A DNA stretch of 64,000 nucleotides from Caryophanon latum (lineage in GTDB: Bacteria; Bacillota; Bacilli; Bacillales_A; Planococcaceae), in assembly GCF_001700325.1 (NCBI RefSeq), contig NZ_MATO01000038.1, positions 1-64,000 on the forward strand, read 5' to 3'. Position numbers and translations under genes: made by a program. Shown here piece after piece: positions 34,953 to 43,600 of the stretch. Below the pieces are notes generated by a model. The model saw only the letters and a list, made by a program, of their open reading frames with translations. It ran no database searches and was not told where the DNA came from. Each line of letters starts with the position of its first letter. The first letter of the stretch is position 1.

Positions 34953-36646
34953 TGCGTAAATCGACAAAAATAATTGGTGCTGTCGGCGTCGGCATGTTTG
35001 CGGTCGTGCTGCTATTTGCGTTATTTGGTCCAATGGTTATTCCGTACGATGCGTACAAGCAAGTTGGCGGATCGTTTTTACCACCGAGCGCACAGCACTG
35101 GCTCGGTACGAACGATATGGGGCAAGATATTTTAGCAGAGCTTGCGGTCGGTGCACGAACGTCGCTATTTATCGGTATGATGACGGCGATTTTAGCGACA
35201 TTGATCGGTGGCTTTATTGGCGTACTTGCTGGCTACATTGGCGGGCGATTTGAAACGTTCGTCATGCGCGTCATCGACATTGTGTTAACGCTGCCGTTTT
35301 TACCGCTCATGATCGTTGTAGCGGTATATATCGGTCCTGGTGTATTCACGCAAATTTTCGTTATTACGCTCGTATTATGGGCAGGGAAGGCGCGTCAAAT
35401 TCGTGCGCAAACGTTATCGATTAAGTCAGCAGGTCCGGTGCTTGCGGCGAAAACGATGGGGGCGAGCGATTTTTATATTTTTAGACGTCACATTATTCCA
35501 GGCGTGTTTCCGCTCTTTATTCCGCAGTTTGTTGGCTCGGTGAACGCGGCCATTTTAATGGAGTCGTCGCTTAGCTTTTTAGGTATGGGCGACCCGACGA
35601 TGAAAAGCTGGGGCAGTATTTTATATTACGCGAACAGTCGAAGCGGCTTTTTAACAGACGCTTGGGCGTGGTGGATTATCCCACCTGGTGTGTGCATCGT
35701 GCTTGTCGTGCTCGCGTTTTCATTTATCGGCTATTACTTAGAGGAAAAAGTGAATCCGCGTCTTGGAGCATATACGGTCGCGCCGAAACGTCCGAAGCAA
35801 CACATTACGACGAACGAAGCGCTTGTGGCACATCATATTGCGTTACGTGTGGAAAATTTAACGGTGCAATATCCGAAAAACAATGCGTACACGTCAGTCG
35901 TATCAGACGTGAACTTCTCGGTAAAAGAGGGGGAAGTGCTCGGCATTGTCGGCGAGTCTGGAAGCGGAAAGTCAACGGTTGCAGCCGCGATTATTCAGCA
36001 GTTGCGTGGCAAGGCGCACGTACCGACTGGCTCGATTTATTTTGAAGGGCAAGACGTCAAGCAGTTTAGCGACGAGGAACTTCGTCAGCTGCGCGGTCAG
36101 CAAATTGGCTACATTGCACAGGCGGCGATGAACGCACTCAATCCGGTATTATCGGTCGAGCGTCAGTTGAAGGAAGCGATCGTAGCACATGCGCACGTAT
36201 CGAAAAAGGAAATTGATGCGCGTATTGATGAAGTGTTAATGCAAGTTGGGCTTGAGCCGAAATGGCGTTATGCGTTTTCTCATGAGTTGTCAGGTGGTAT
36301 GCGTCAGCGCGTCATTATTGCGATGGCACTCATTAATAAGCCGAAGTTCGTCATTGCTGATGAGCCGACGACTGGTTTAGATGTTATTGTGCAAGTCGAA
36401 ATTATTCAGCTGCTGCGCAAATTGCAGCAAGATATGAACTTGTCGATGATTTTCATTTCACACGATTTACCGGCAGTATTATCGATTACAGATCGCTTAA
36501 TTATCATGAAATACGGGCACATTGTCGATTTTGGTCCATCGCGTGAGCTAGCGAAGACGTCAACACACCCGTACACGCGCCGTTTAATCGATGCCATTCC
36601 GTTATTACACCCGAAGAAGGAGCAAAGCTATGGAGCGACTCGTTAA
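34952..36646 (+). CDS. Fused DppC-type permease and DppD-type ATPase
   Basis: A 564-residue fusion of two ABC importer parts that are normally separate. Residues about 1-275 form a DppC-type permease (FLPPSAQHWLGTNDMGQDI, then EAA loop LAAKTMGASDFYIFRRHIIPG). After a short linker, residues about 295-560 form the ATPase: Walker A GESGSGKST near 334, signature LSGGMRQR near 447, Walker B VIADEPTTGLD near 470, H loop SHD. No stop or frameshift lies between them, so the fusion appears genuine. It imports the ligand from the preceding binding protein. Confidence 0.9.
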   Translation: MRKSTKIIGAVGVGMFAVVLLFALFGPMVIPYDAYKQVGGSFLPPSAQHWLGTNDMGQDILAELAVGARTSLFIGMMTAILATLIGGFIGVLAGYIGGRFETFVMRVIDIVLTLPFLPLMIVVAVYIGPGVFTQIFVITLVLWAGKARQIRAQTLSIKSAGPVLAAKTMGASDFYIFRRHIIPGVFPLFIPQFVGSVNAAILMESSLSFLGMGDPTMKSWGSILYYANSRSGFLTDAWAWWIIPPGVCIVLVVLAFSFIGYYLEEKVNPRLGAYTVAPKRPKQHITTNEALVAHHIALRVENLTVQYPKNNAYTSVVSDVNFSVKEGEVLGIVGESGSGKSTVAAAIIQQLRGKAHVPTGSIYFEGQDVKQFSDEELRQLRGQQIGYIAQAAMNALNPVLSVERQLKEAIVAHAHVSKKEIDARIDEVLMQVGLEPKWRYAFSHELSGGMRQRVIIAMALINKPKFVIADEPTTGLDVIVQVEIIQLLRKLQQDMNLSMIFISHDLPAVLSITDRLIIMKYGHIVDFGPSRELAKTSTHPYTRRLIDAIPLLHPKKEQSYGATR

Positions 36647-37418
36647 TATTCAAAACTTAATGAAAGTGTACGGTCATCATAAAAGCGAGCAAGTAGCGGT
36701 TTTAAAAGACGTGTCATTTTCGTTTGCACAAGGCGAAATTATCGGCTTAATCGGTGCATCTGGTGCGGGAAAAAGTACGATTGGTAAAATATTAGCAGGA
36801 CTTGAGCAACCGACAAACGGGCACATTGATTTCGACGGGACGAACTTAACGGCGTTACCGAGCAAGGAGCGCCGCAAATTCGCGAAGCATATTGCAATGA
36901 TTTTTCAAGACCCGTACGAATCGCTGTCACCGCGCATGACGATTGAAGAGCTTGTCGAAGAGCCGCTCATTATTCAGCGCATCGAAAAAAATAAAGAGAA
37001 GCGACGCGATATGGTGAAAGAAGCGTTGCGTGTCGTATCGCTTGACCCTGAAAAATATATGAGTCGTTACCCGCATGAGTTGTCTGGTGGTGAGCGTCAA
37101 CGAATCGGTGTTGCACGCGCATTCGTTTGCAAGCCGAAGCTCATTATTGCGGATGAGCCGACGTCGATGCTCGATACGTCACTGCGACTAGAGCTTATTC
37201 AGCTATTAAAGTCGATGAACGAGCAGTACGGCATTTCCTATGTATTTGTTACACACGATATCGCGCTAACGAAAGGCTTTTGCGACCGCATCATCGTGCT
37301 GCATGAAGGGGAGATTGTTGATATCGGACCGACTGATGATGTCATTCATGCACCGACACATCCATTTACGAAATCACTTATTGATGCATTATTACTATTA
37401 GAAGGAGCGCAACCATGA
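36630..37418 (+). CDS. DppF-type ABC ATPase
   Basis: A 262-residue ATP-binding subunit of the peptide/nickel importer. Walker A GASGAGKST, Q loop MIFQDPYESLSPRMT, signature LSGGERQR, Walker B IIADEPTSMLD and H loop THD are all intact. It would pair with the ATPase domain of the preceding fusion protein. The ATG at 36630 follows AAGGAG by 8 bases; the longer frame from 36591 lies inside the previous gene. Its stop overlaps the next start (ATGA). Confidence 0.92.
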   Translation: MERLVNIQNLMKVYGHHKSEQVAVLKDVSFSFAQGEIIGLIGASGAGKSTIGKILAGLEQPTNGHIDFDGTNLTALPSKERRKFAKHIAMIFQDPYESLSPRMTIEELVEEPLIIQRIEKNKEKRRDMVKEALRVVSLDPEKYMSRYPHELSGGERQRIGVARAFVCKPKLIIADEPTSMLDTSLRLELIQLLKSMNEQYGISYVFVTHDIALTKGFCDRIIVLHEGEIVDIGPTDDVIHAPTHPFTKSLIDALLLLEGAQP

Positions 37419-38044
37419 AAGACTACATCGTAATTCATCCACAAAATGTGTTTTCACCAGAGTCGATTGCACCGCAGTTTGACTGCATCGACCAATACGA
37501 CTTAGCGAATACCGATTTAACACTATACAAATGTATGATCGTACTCGGCTTCGTTGACCAAGATTTTTTATTAGAGGAAAAAGCGATGATCGATTCGTTT
37601 TTAGAAGAAGGAAAAATTGTATGCTTCTTTGGCAATTTAGTAACGCCGTGGCTACAAGGTCAAGCGATGTTTCAGCCTAAAGAAATTCGCTGGCACGGCG
37701 ATTACAACGTGCAAATTGCAAGCGACCACTTTTTATTTGACGGCGTGCTAGAGGACGACATGACGACGAATAAAGGGGTCAAAGGCTTCTTTGCGCGTGG
37801 GCATCACGAAGCGCCGGCGAATGCGGAAGTGCTGCTTACGTTACCAGGTGGCGAAACGATTACATACATCGACCGCGAATCAACGAACGGTACGATTTTT
37901 ATGCATGCTGGTAGTTGTTTTTTCCAGCTAGGGCTTGGCATGCAGCTGGAGCAAAATAAAACGACCGACGTTATTCCACAGCGCATGCTGCAATGGGTTG
38001 ATGAGGAATGGGCACGTTTACAAGGAGGGGCAAACAATGCGTAA
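37415..38044 (+). CDS. Amidotransferase-fold-like protein 1
   Basis: A 209-residue cytoplasmic protein, not firmly recognised. Its layout, YKCMIVLGFVDQDFLLEEKAMI then EEGKIVCFFGNLVTPW, resembles the class-I glutamine amidotransferase/ThuA fold, in which a strand-turn after GKIV normally carries a cysteine nucleophile; here the only Cys in that segment is in KIVCFFG. It is a distant paralog of the next gene (shared GKIV-FG, -W, then TYIDR-STNGTIF versus LYIDRVNTGGIW). ATG overlaps the ATPase stop. A role in processing the imported compound is inferred only from its place in the operon. Confidence 0.6.
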   Translation: MKDYIVIHPQNVFSPESIAPQFDCIDQYDLANTDLTLYKCMIVLGFVDQDFLLEEKAMIDSFLEEGKIVCFFGNLVTPWLQGQAMFQPKEIRWHGDYNVQIASDHFLFDGVLEDDMTTNKGVKGFFARGHHEAPANAEVLLTLPGGETITYIDRESTNGTIFMHAGSCFFQLGLGMQLEQNKTTDVIPQRMLQWVDEEWARLQGGANNA

Positions 38045-38645
38045 AATTGCTGTATTATATAGCGGGAGCTCACATCACCACCGCACGTACAAAACGTCGG
38101 AGTTTGCACAGTACATTCATACGCGCATTCCGGCACGTCAATTCGCGACGACGGATTTATCGGAATTTGACGTACTACTCATTCCGTCGCAGTCACACAC
38201 GGGCATTTTATCGCAAAACATCGAGAAAATTTATGACTTCGCAAACAGTGGCAAAATTGTTGTCACGTTCGGTCCACCGCATACAGAATGGCTACCAGAG
38301 CATAACTGGGAATTCCGCCCGACGAATTTTTGGTGGTGGCTAGAGCCAGGTGCAGATTCTGGCTTACGCTTACCGGGTGCAGACCACGATTTATTTACGA
38401 ACTATTTAACGTTAGACGATGCGACGTGGCATCAGCACGGTGTATTTTGGCCGAGCGAAGGCTGTGAAACGCTCGTATCAACGGAAGACGGTGGTGCTGT
38501 TTTATACATCGACCGCGTCAACACAGGCGGCATTTGGGTGAACACGACGCTAGACCCGGATTACCACTACGGCTCGTATTTCATGCCGGCAACGGAGCGC
38601 TTTTTACGCGGCTTCTTACCTTGGTTACAGCGAGGCGTAATTTAA
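38037..38645 (+). CDS. Amidotransferase-fold-like protein 2
   Basis: A 202-residue paralog of the previous protein. The start MRKIAVLYSGSSHHHRTYKT has a His-rich turn; FDVLLIPSQSHTGIL and SGKIVVTFGPPHTEWLPEHNW follow the ThuA-like fold, with no cysteine at the usual nucleophile position. An aromatic stretch, NFWWWLEPGADSG, is unusual and might form a ligand pocket. ATG 38037 follows AGGAGGGG and lies 8 bases inside the previous gene. Function unknown; the two may act as a heterodimer. Confidence 0.6.
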   Translation: MRKIAVLYSGSSHHHRTYKTSEFAQYIHTRIPARQFATTDLSEFDVLLIPSQSHTGILSQNIEKIYDFANSGKIVVTFGPPHTEWLPEHNWEFRPTNFWWWLEPGADSGLRLPGADHDLFTNYLTLDDATWHQHGVFWPSEGCETLVSTEDGGAVLYIDRVNTGGIWVNTTLDPDYHYGSYFMPATERFLRGFLPWLQRGVI

Positions 38646-39308
38646 ATGATTACATTACAAAATGTAGCGGTTGCGTACGGTGAAACGCCGGTATTACAGG
38701 ACGTACATTTTGCATTGCCGCACGGGGCGTTTGCGTTTTTACGCGGACGCTCTGGCTGTGGTAAAAGTACGTTTTTGAAATTATTGTATCGCGACGTTGA
38801 AGCGCAAAGTGGCGAACTATTCATTGACGGTGTGCCGATGCAGCAGCTTCAAAAGTTTGAGCTGCGTCGCAAAATGGGCATTATTTTTCAGTCATTTGAG
38901 CTTATTGAACAAAAAACGGTGCTTGAAAATGTACTGCTTGCAGGCAAAGCGCTTGGGCGACCGCTTGCACAAATTACCGAGGAAGCGGAGCGTTTACTTG
39001 CCCGCGTTGGACTTTCAGACAAGCTACATATGTTTCCAGCGCAGCTTTCTGGTGGGCAGCAGCAACGTGTCGCGATCGTACGCGCGTTGTTAAATAAGCC
39101 GAAATTATTGCTAGCAGATGAGCCAACCGGAAATTTAGATGAAGAAACAGCGGCGGACATATTTCAACTGCTGCATGAGCTACATGAAGAGGAGCAAATT
39201 GCGATGCTCATCGTGACGCATCAATCGCATGAACATATTGATGCAACGACGTATTGGATGGAGGGTGGACGCATTGTGGAACAAGCAGCAACTAAGCTAC
39301 ATCGTTGA
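38646..39308 (+). CDS. FtsE/LolD-type ABC ATPase
   Basis: A 220-residue ATP-binding protein of the FtsE/LolD/MacB group. Walker A GRSGCGKST near residue 35, Q loop IIFQSFELIEQKTVLENV, signature LSGGQQQR and Walker B LLADEPTGNLDEE (the EPTGNLD form of this group) are intact. It overlaps the next gene, which encodes an FtsX-like permease, so the two form a mechanotransmission-type ABC module. It is not the housekeeping ftsE by context, since it lies in the Fur-boxed operon. Confidence 0.9.
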   Translation: MITLQNVAVAYGETPVLQDVHFALPHGAFAFLRGRSGCGKSTFLKLLYRDVEAQSGELFIDGVPMQQLQKFELRRKMGIIFQSFELIEQKTVLENVLLAGKALGRPLAQITEEAERLLARVGLSDKLHMFPAQLSGGQQQRVAIVRALLNKPKLLLADEPTGNLDEETAADIFQLLHELHEEEQIAMLIVTHQSHEHIDATTYWMEGGRIVEQAATKLHR

Positions 39309-40149
39309 CGATGCCAAAATCGGCTTACAGCGCAATAAAGGAAGCGTGCTCGCATCGGTCGCACTATTATTGATCGCTTTAACGCTCATTGGTTCGCTGC
39401 TGCTGGCGCGTGCGTATTTAAGCGATGCGCTCGATTACGTCGAGTCGCAGCTTGCGATGAAAGTATATGTCGAGGATGGCTTAGTACAAGACGTTGCCGA
39501 TATTTTAGCGCATCAAACGTATACAGATGACGTCACGATTGAAACCGGGCAGCAAATGCTTGAGCAAATTGCCTTTTTCTTTAACGGCAAGGAGCATATG
39601 CTAGAAAGTTTTACAGACGGCTCTGTACCTGATGCGGTGAAATTTACAGTGCATGATGCAAGCTACATGAAAACGATTAGCGAGCAGTTACACGATGTAA
39701 ACGGCATCGTACAAGTTGTATATCCACAGCAAATGGCAAGCATCATTGATGAGGCGTTAACGACTGTTGAGCGACTAAGCGTTGCGACTGTCATTATTTT
39801 CTTTGCGCTCGCGTTTGGCATCGTATATGTGACGTTCCATTTAGCGATGTATCAGCGTGAGAAGGAACTACGCGTGAAGCTCTTTTTAGGGATGGACCCA
39901 CGCGTTGTGCGTTTACAATTTTTAGTTGAAGGTAGCGTGATTGGCTTCATCGGCTCCTTCATTGCGATTGTGTTGACGGTCATGTTATACAACGTCGTAT
40001 TTGTGCCGCTTCAGCAGGCGATGCCGTATTTAGGCTCAGTAGCAAGAAGCGACGTCGCAGTTATTTGCATCGTGCAGCTAGTAAGTGGCGTTGTCATTTC
40101 ACTGCTTGCAAGCTATATGTCAACGAGGGTGATGATTGCCAATGGGTAA
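39274..40149 (+). CDS. FtsX-like permease
   Basis: A 291-residue FtsX-type membrane protein. Helix 1 (about residues 22-45), then a large extracellular domain of about 120 residues (MKVYVEDGL to GIVQVVYPQQ), then three helices (about 170-195, 220-245, 265-285), the classic FtsX layout. The loop between helices 2 and 3, MYQREKELRVKLFLGMDPRVVRLQF, is the FtsX-like coupling element. It starts with TTG at 39274, with GGAGGG 8 bases upstream, inside the ATPase gene. With the FtsE-like ATPase it should transmit force to an extracellular partner, most likely the next gene product. Confidence 0.85.
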   Translation: MWNKQQLSYIVDDAKIGLQRNKGSVLASVALLLIALTLIGSLLLARAYLSDALDYVESQLAMKVYVEDGLVQDVADILAHQTYTDDVTIETGQQMLEQIAFFFNGKEHMLESFTDGSVPDAVKFTVHDASYMKTISEQLHDVNGIVQVVYPQQMASIIDEALTTVERLSVATVIIFFALAFGIVYVTFHLAMYQREKELRVKLFLGMDPRVVRLQFLVEGSVIGFIGSFIAIVLTVMLYNVVFVPLQQAMPYLGSVARSDVAVICIVQLVSGVVISLLASYMSTRVMIANG

Positions 40150-41074
40150 GAAAATTGTATTGATCGTGTTACTTTGTAGCTGTGCGATACCGGTTTCAGC
40201 GCATTTAACGGGGGCATTTGCGGACTTTTTAGCAATCGTGTACGACGACTCGACGATTTCACAGCTGCACGGTGAGCTTGATGAAACGAAGCGTGAAATT
40301 GAAGCGTTAACGCCGAAAGTACAGCAAGCAGAAGCGGCTTTTCGTACGGATCAGCAGCAAGCGATTGAACAGTTGCAATTTTATTCAGAAGTTGGGCTCG
40401 ATACGTGGCTTGCGATGATTCATAGCGGCAGTGACGTCGTCGATTTACTCGGCAGCAAATGGGTAATGGAGCAGCAAATTCATGATTACTTGCAAGAGCT
40501 CGACGTATTATATCGCACGTACGCACAGCTAAAGGCGAGCCAAGAAGCGCTGCAAGGACATGCGGATTTGCTCGTGGCGATTGAAAAAAATGTGAAAGCA
40601 CGTCAAGTGTTTTTAGACGAAACAGCAGGACTTGAGCTCGAAGTGATCGCCAACTATTTAGACATTGACTGGACAGCAGAAGTTGAGGAGCATATTATTG
40701 ACGACTTACAGGCAGACGCCAAACTCGTAAATGAGGAGCTACTCGACTGGGAAAACAATTACATGCTACATGAGTCGTGGCTTAATGACCGTAGTAACGC
40801 ACGCTATTATTTCCGAAGCGACCATGTATACATCGAGTACGAGCTGGAGTATGCGCACGTGCTATTGCTCGGGCAAGTGCTTCAAAATGAAGATGGCACA
40901 GCAGCGAGCTTAGTCATTGAAGCTGGCTTTTACAACGGCTTCTTTTTACCAGAAGAATTACTCGTAGAATTACCATCATTTACAGTTCATTACGACACGT
41001 TACGCACATTGTCTGGCATGCATGAACCATTTATTACACAGCGTAACGGCAGCTTACAGTTACAATCGAAATAA
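40142..41074 (+). CDS. Secreted coiled-coil protein, possible FtsX partner
   Basis: A 310-residue exported protein. Signal peptide KKIVLIVLLCSCAIPVSA, then a long coiled coil (about residues 38-70 and 115-165; heptads in ISQLHGELDETKREIEALTP), then a beta-rich C-terminal domain without a recognisable hydrolase motif. Known FtsX partners such as EnvC, PcsB and CwlO are secreted proteins with coiled coils, usually joined to a peptidase or a LytM-like domain; this one has the coiled coil but no such domain. The ATG at 40142 overlaps the stop of the FtsX-like gene. The link to FtsX is inferred from place and architecture. Confidence 0.7.
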   Translation: MGKKIVLIVLLCSCAIPVSAHLTGAFADFLAIVYDDSTISQLHGELDETKREIEALTPKVQQAEAAFRTDQQQAIEQLQFYSEVGLDTWLAMIHSGSDVVDLLGSKWVMEQQIHDYLQELDVLYRTYAQLKASQEALQGHADLLVAIEKNVKARQVFLDETAGLELEVIANYLDIDWTAEVEEHIIDDLQADAKLVNEELLDWENNYMLHESWLNDRSNARYYFRSDHVYIEYELEYAHVLLLGQVLQNEDGTAASLVIEAGFYNGFFLPEELLVELPSFTVHYDTLRTLSGMHEPFITQRNGSLQLQSK

Positions 41075-41087
41075 AGGGGGAAGTTCT

Positions 41088-41960
41088 ATGTTCAAAAAAA
41101 TAATGATGGCGGTCGTGCTGTTTTCGCTCATCGCGACAAATGCGCACGCACATATTATGAACCGCGACAATTTATATAGTGATTTGTATGTAACGGAGGC
41201 GGCTGATGACATCGTGCTACTAGCCGCGCTGCACGTTATTCAAGCTGATTCACCGCAATTTGATCCTGCAAATACGTTAACGATGGCGCAGCTTGCTGAG
41301 TGGGTCGCAGGGTATTATAGCTTAGCGGATGCACAAGCGGCAGTTGATGCAGGTTTTGTTCAAACGTTAGACGGGAATGCTACATATGAAGCAGTCAATA
41401 CCGCTTATTTTAACGGTGCGTTAACGCTATCGGCAGAGCAACAAGGTGAGCTGACACGTGAAGCATTTGCGCAGTTCGTTGCGAAGCACGTTAACAACGC
41501 TGTTAACGGACAAACGATGATCGAAGCGGCAAGCTTTACAGCAGGTCCGACTGGTGTTATTGAGGCAGCACGCGTTGAAAATGGGCAAAACGTCATTACT
41601 GTAAACGGGCAAGATTATATACTTGGCAACCATCCGAGTGCAATTGCGACGACGACAGACCCAGCTGTTTGGGTTGGGCAATCGATTGCGGAGTCGTATT
41701 TTGGACCAAATGGTGAGCGCGATTTTGATAAAGCAAGCGACGATACAGCGCTACAGTTTATCGTACTAGGTGAGAAGCGCTATACAGAGCTACCAGTCGA
41801 GACGCAACAACAAACGACGATCGAACAAGCGTTAGAGGAAGTCGAAGTTGTCGCTGCACAACCTGAAGCGGAAAAAACGTCTTGGACATGGCTGTATATT
41901 ACAGCAGCATGTATTATAGCTGCATTACTATTATTTTTATTTAATAAAAAACGAGTGTAA
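41088..41960 (+). CDS. Membrane-anchored SLH-like secreted protein
   Basis: A 290-residue exported protein that closes the operon. Signal peptide ends at NAHA; two SLH-like units follow (AALHVIQADSPQFDPANTLT and AYFNGALTLSAEQQGELTREAF), then a linker, and a C-terminal membrane helix WLYITAACIIAALLLFLF with a basic tail NKKRV. It would be held in the membrane and perhaps contact the wall polymer. The ATG at 41088 follows GGGGG; the upstream frame lies inside the previous gene. Function is unknown. Confidence 0.7.
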   Translation: MFKKIMMAVVLFSLIATNAHAHIMNRDNLYSDLYVTEAADDIVLLAALHVIQADSPQFDPANTLTMAQLAEWVAGYYSLADAQAAVDAGFVQTLDGNATYEAVNTAYFNGALTLSAEQQGELTREAFAQFVAKHVNNAVNGQTMIEAASFTAGPTGVIEAARVENGQNVITVNGQDYILGNHPSAIATTTDPAVWVGQSIAESYFGPNGERDFDKASDDTALQFIVLGEKRYTELPVETQQQTTIEQALEEVEVVAAQPEAEKTSWTWLYITAACIIAALLLFLFNKKRV

Positions 41961-41965
41961 CGAAA

Positions 41966-42002
41966 ACGCGCCATTTGCTTTGCTGCAACTGGCGCATTCT
42001 TT
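41966..42002 (+). terminator. Terminator of Fur-boxed operon
   Basis: GCGCCA-TTTGC pairs with GCAA-TGGCGC around a short loop, followed by ATTCTTTT. Confidence 0.65.
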
Positions 42003-42223
42003 TACATAAAAAAAGAAAAAAGGTATAGAGAAATAGGAAAAATATGAAGTTGGTGCTGTTATTTTGTGTGTACTAACAAGAATTTGACATAACATGTAGT
42101 GGAGATTCGATGAATGCGCTAACAATTTTCAGAAAAGTTAGTTATAATGAATGTAATAAAAATAAAGCAACCAAAAGACTACGTGCAGCGTCAGCGTTAT
42201 GTACTGTAAAGGGGGACACCACA

Positions 42224-42391
42224 TTGAAAGGAAAAAAATTTTTTGTCGCGAGCTTTTGTTTTACAATGCTGGTTGTTTTATTTGCGATTATGAGTGAGCC
42301 ACCGATGCTCTTTCAGCAATTTCAAGATGAATTTTTCTTTGTGGCCGGAACGCTTCTTATGACGTCTGTGCTGCGTAAAACAACGGAATAA
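42224..42391 (+). CDS. Small membrane protein
   Basis: A 55-residue protein with one or two hydrophobic segments (FFVASFCFTMLVVLFAIM and FFFVAGTLLMTSVL). Start is a TTG at 42224 with GGGGG 8 bases upstream; the longer frame from 42110 has no site and is poorly coding. Function unknown. A terminator follows immediately. Confidence 0.55.
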   Translation: MKGKKFFVASFCFTMLVVLFAIMSEPPMLFQQFQDEFFFVAGTLLMTSVLRKTTE

Positions 42392-42400
42392 TGAATACAT

Positions 42401-42427
42401 AAACAGCTGTCGTAGCTGTTTTTTTGT
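42401..42427 (+). terminator. Terminator after small membrane gene
   Basis: AAACAGCT and AGCTGTTT form a tight stem followed by Ts. Confidence 0.8.
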
Positions 42428-42433
42428 TGCGTA

Positions 42434-42485
42434 AACAACGAGCGGTGCTAATGTCGATTTGACGTTAGCACCGCTCGTTGTTTTT
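42434..42485. terminator. Long bidirectional hairpin
   Basis: AACAACGAGCGGTGCTAA and its exact complement TTAGCACCGCTCGTTGTT flank a 13-base loop, followed by TTT on the plus strand. It sits between convergent genes, so it likely ends the phosphatase transcript from the other side. Confidence 0.75.
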
Positions 42486-42534
42486 ATGATAATGTTGCAT
42501 GTTATTCAAACGAATAGATCAACACGCTTGCTGT

Positions 42535-43308
42535 TTATTTTAAGTAGTAGCTTTGCACGTCTTGCTGCATCGCCTTCGTAATACCGAATTCTTCAAAGAA
42601 ATACGTATCATAGCTATCGTACGTTTCTAAAATCGCTTGTAGCGAAGTACGTAAACATTCTTCATTTGCCTTTGCGATATATGTAAAGCCGTCCATATGA
42701 CCGAATGTTGCTGCCCAATGGGTGTACCATTCTGGCTGCTGTAAGTCGATAATGGCGTTTGTTTGTAAATATTCATGCACAATTGTTTCTTCGTCAACGC
42801 CGAGCAGTAAATAAACGAGTGCTGTGCCGACGCCTGTGCGGTCTTTGCCAGCTGTGCAATGCTGAAGAAGTGGTACGTCCTTCGTTACGATACGATCCAT
42901 TAATGCACGATACGCTGGATTTTTAAATGGGAGCTGACGATACGCTTGCAAAAAGTTTTCTTTTGTAAATAACGTGTCGCTTTGCTCATGTAGCTGCTCT
43001 AGTGATGGGTTCATTCGCAATGTCGATGTGAACGTTGCGCTAATGCGAATGTACTCAGCACCTTGAATTGAAGGGGTTGGGCTAACGATTGCTTCCTCTT
43101 CATCTCGATAATCAAGAATCGTTTTTAATTCGAGCTGATCCAATAGCTGCAAATCATGTTGTGTTGCGTGGCTAATTTCGCCACAGCGGTATAAGTGACG
43201 ATAGCGTACAGTGCGTCCATCTTTCGTTTGCACCCCACCTATATCTCGAAAATTAAATACCGCCTCAAAAAGCTCTGGTGATTGAATCAAGATTTTCACT
43301 TCCTTCAT
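42535..43308 (-). CDS. Tyrosine-type protein phosphatase
   Basis: A 257-residue phosphatase of the Tyr_phosphatase3 (Siw14/MptpB-like) type. The P loop reads HCTAGKDRTGVG near residue 150 (C-x5-R), with NFRDIGGVQTKDGR near the N-terminus, both family hallmarks. It would dephosphorylate protein tyrosine or phospholipid in the cytoplasm. ATG 43308 is preceded by AGGGTGA, 8 bases away. It is monocistronic between strong terminators. Confidence 0.88.
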   Translation of the reverse strand: MKEVKILIQSPELFEAVFNFRDIGGVQTKDGRTVRYRHLYRCGEISHATQHDLQLLDQLELKTILDYRDEEEAIVSPTPSIQGAEYIRISATFTSTLRMNPSLEQLHEQSDTLFTKENFLQAYRQLPFKNPAYRALMDRIVTKDVPLLQHCTAGKDRTGVGTALVYLLLGVDEETIVHEYLQTNAIIDLQQPEWYTHWAATFGHMDGFTYIAKANEECLRTSLQAILETYDSYDTYFFEEFGITKAMQQDVQSYYLK

Positions 43309-43600
43309 GCCGTTGTCACCCTTAATTATCCTCTTTTTTATAAAAAATTTCCATATTATTTTTGTGACAAATTACTAGCTTTACGTAGCGATAACGAAAA
43401 ATATCCTTGCTTTTTACAATTACGTTGCGCTTGTAAACACGAATTAGAATTTTCTTAATATTTACAACATTTATTTGCAATTTGAAACGGAATCTTTACA
43501 TTGCATTTACAAAAGTCGTATAAGCGATTAATAAAAGGGCGTTATGATGAAAATACGTTAAAGGAAAGACAGACAAATTGTAAAGAAACGGTGGAGAAAA
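43309..43600. promoter_or_regulatory. pst promoter region with Pho box
   Basis: AT-rich DNA between the phosphatase and pstS. A direct repeat TTTACA-TTGCA-TTTACA (43495-43511) with 11-base period matches the PhoP box of Bacillus; further single TTTACA copies occur at 43413 and 43461. A -10-like TATAAG (43519) or TATGAT (43543) lies downstream. Phosphate-starvation control by PhoPR is expected. Confidence 0.75.
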
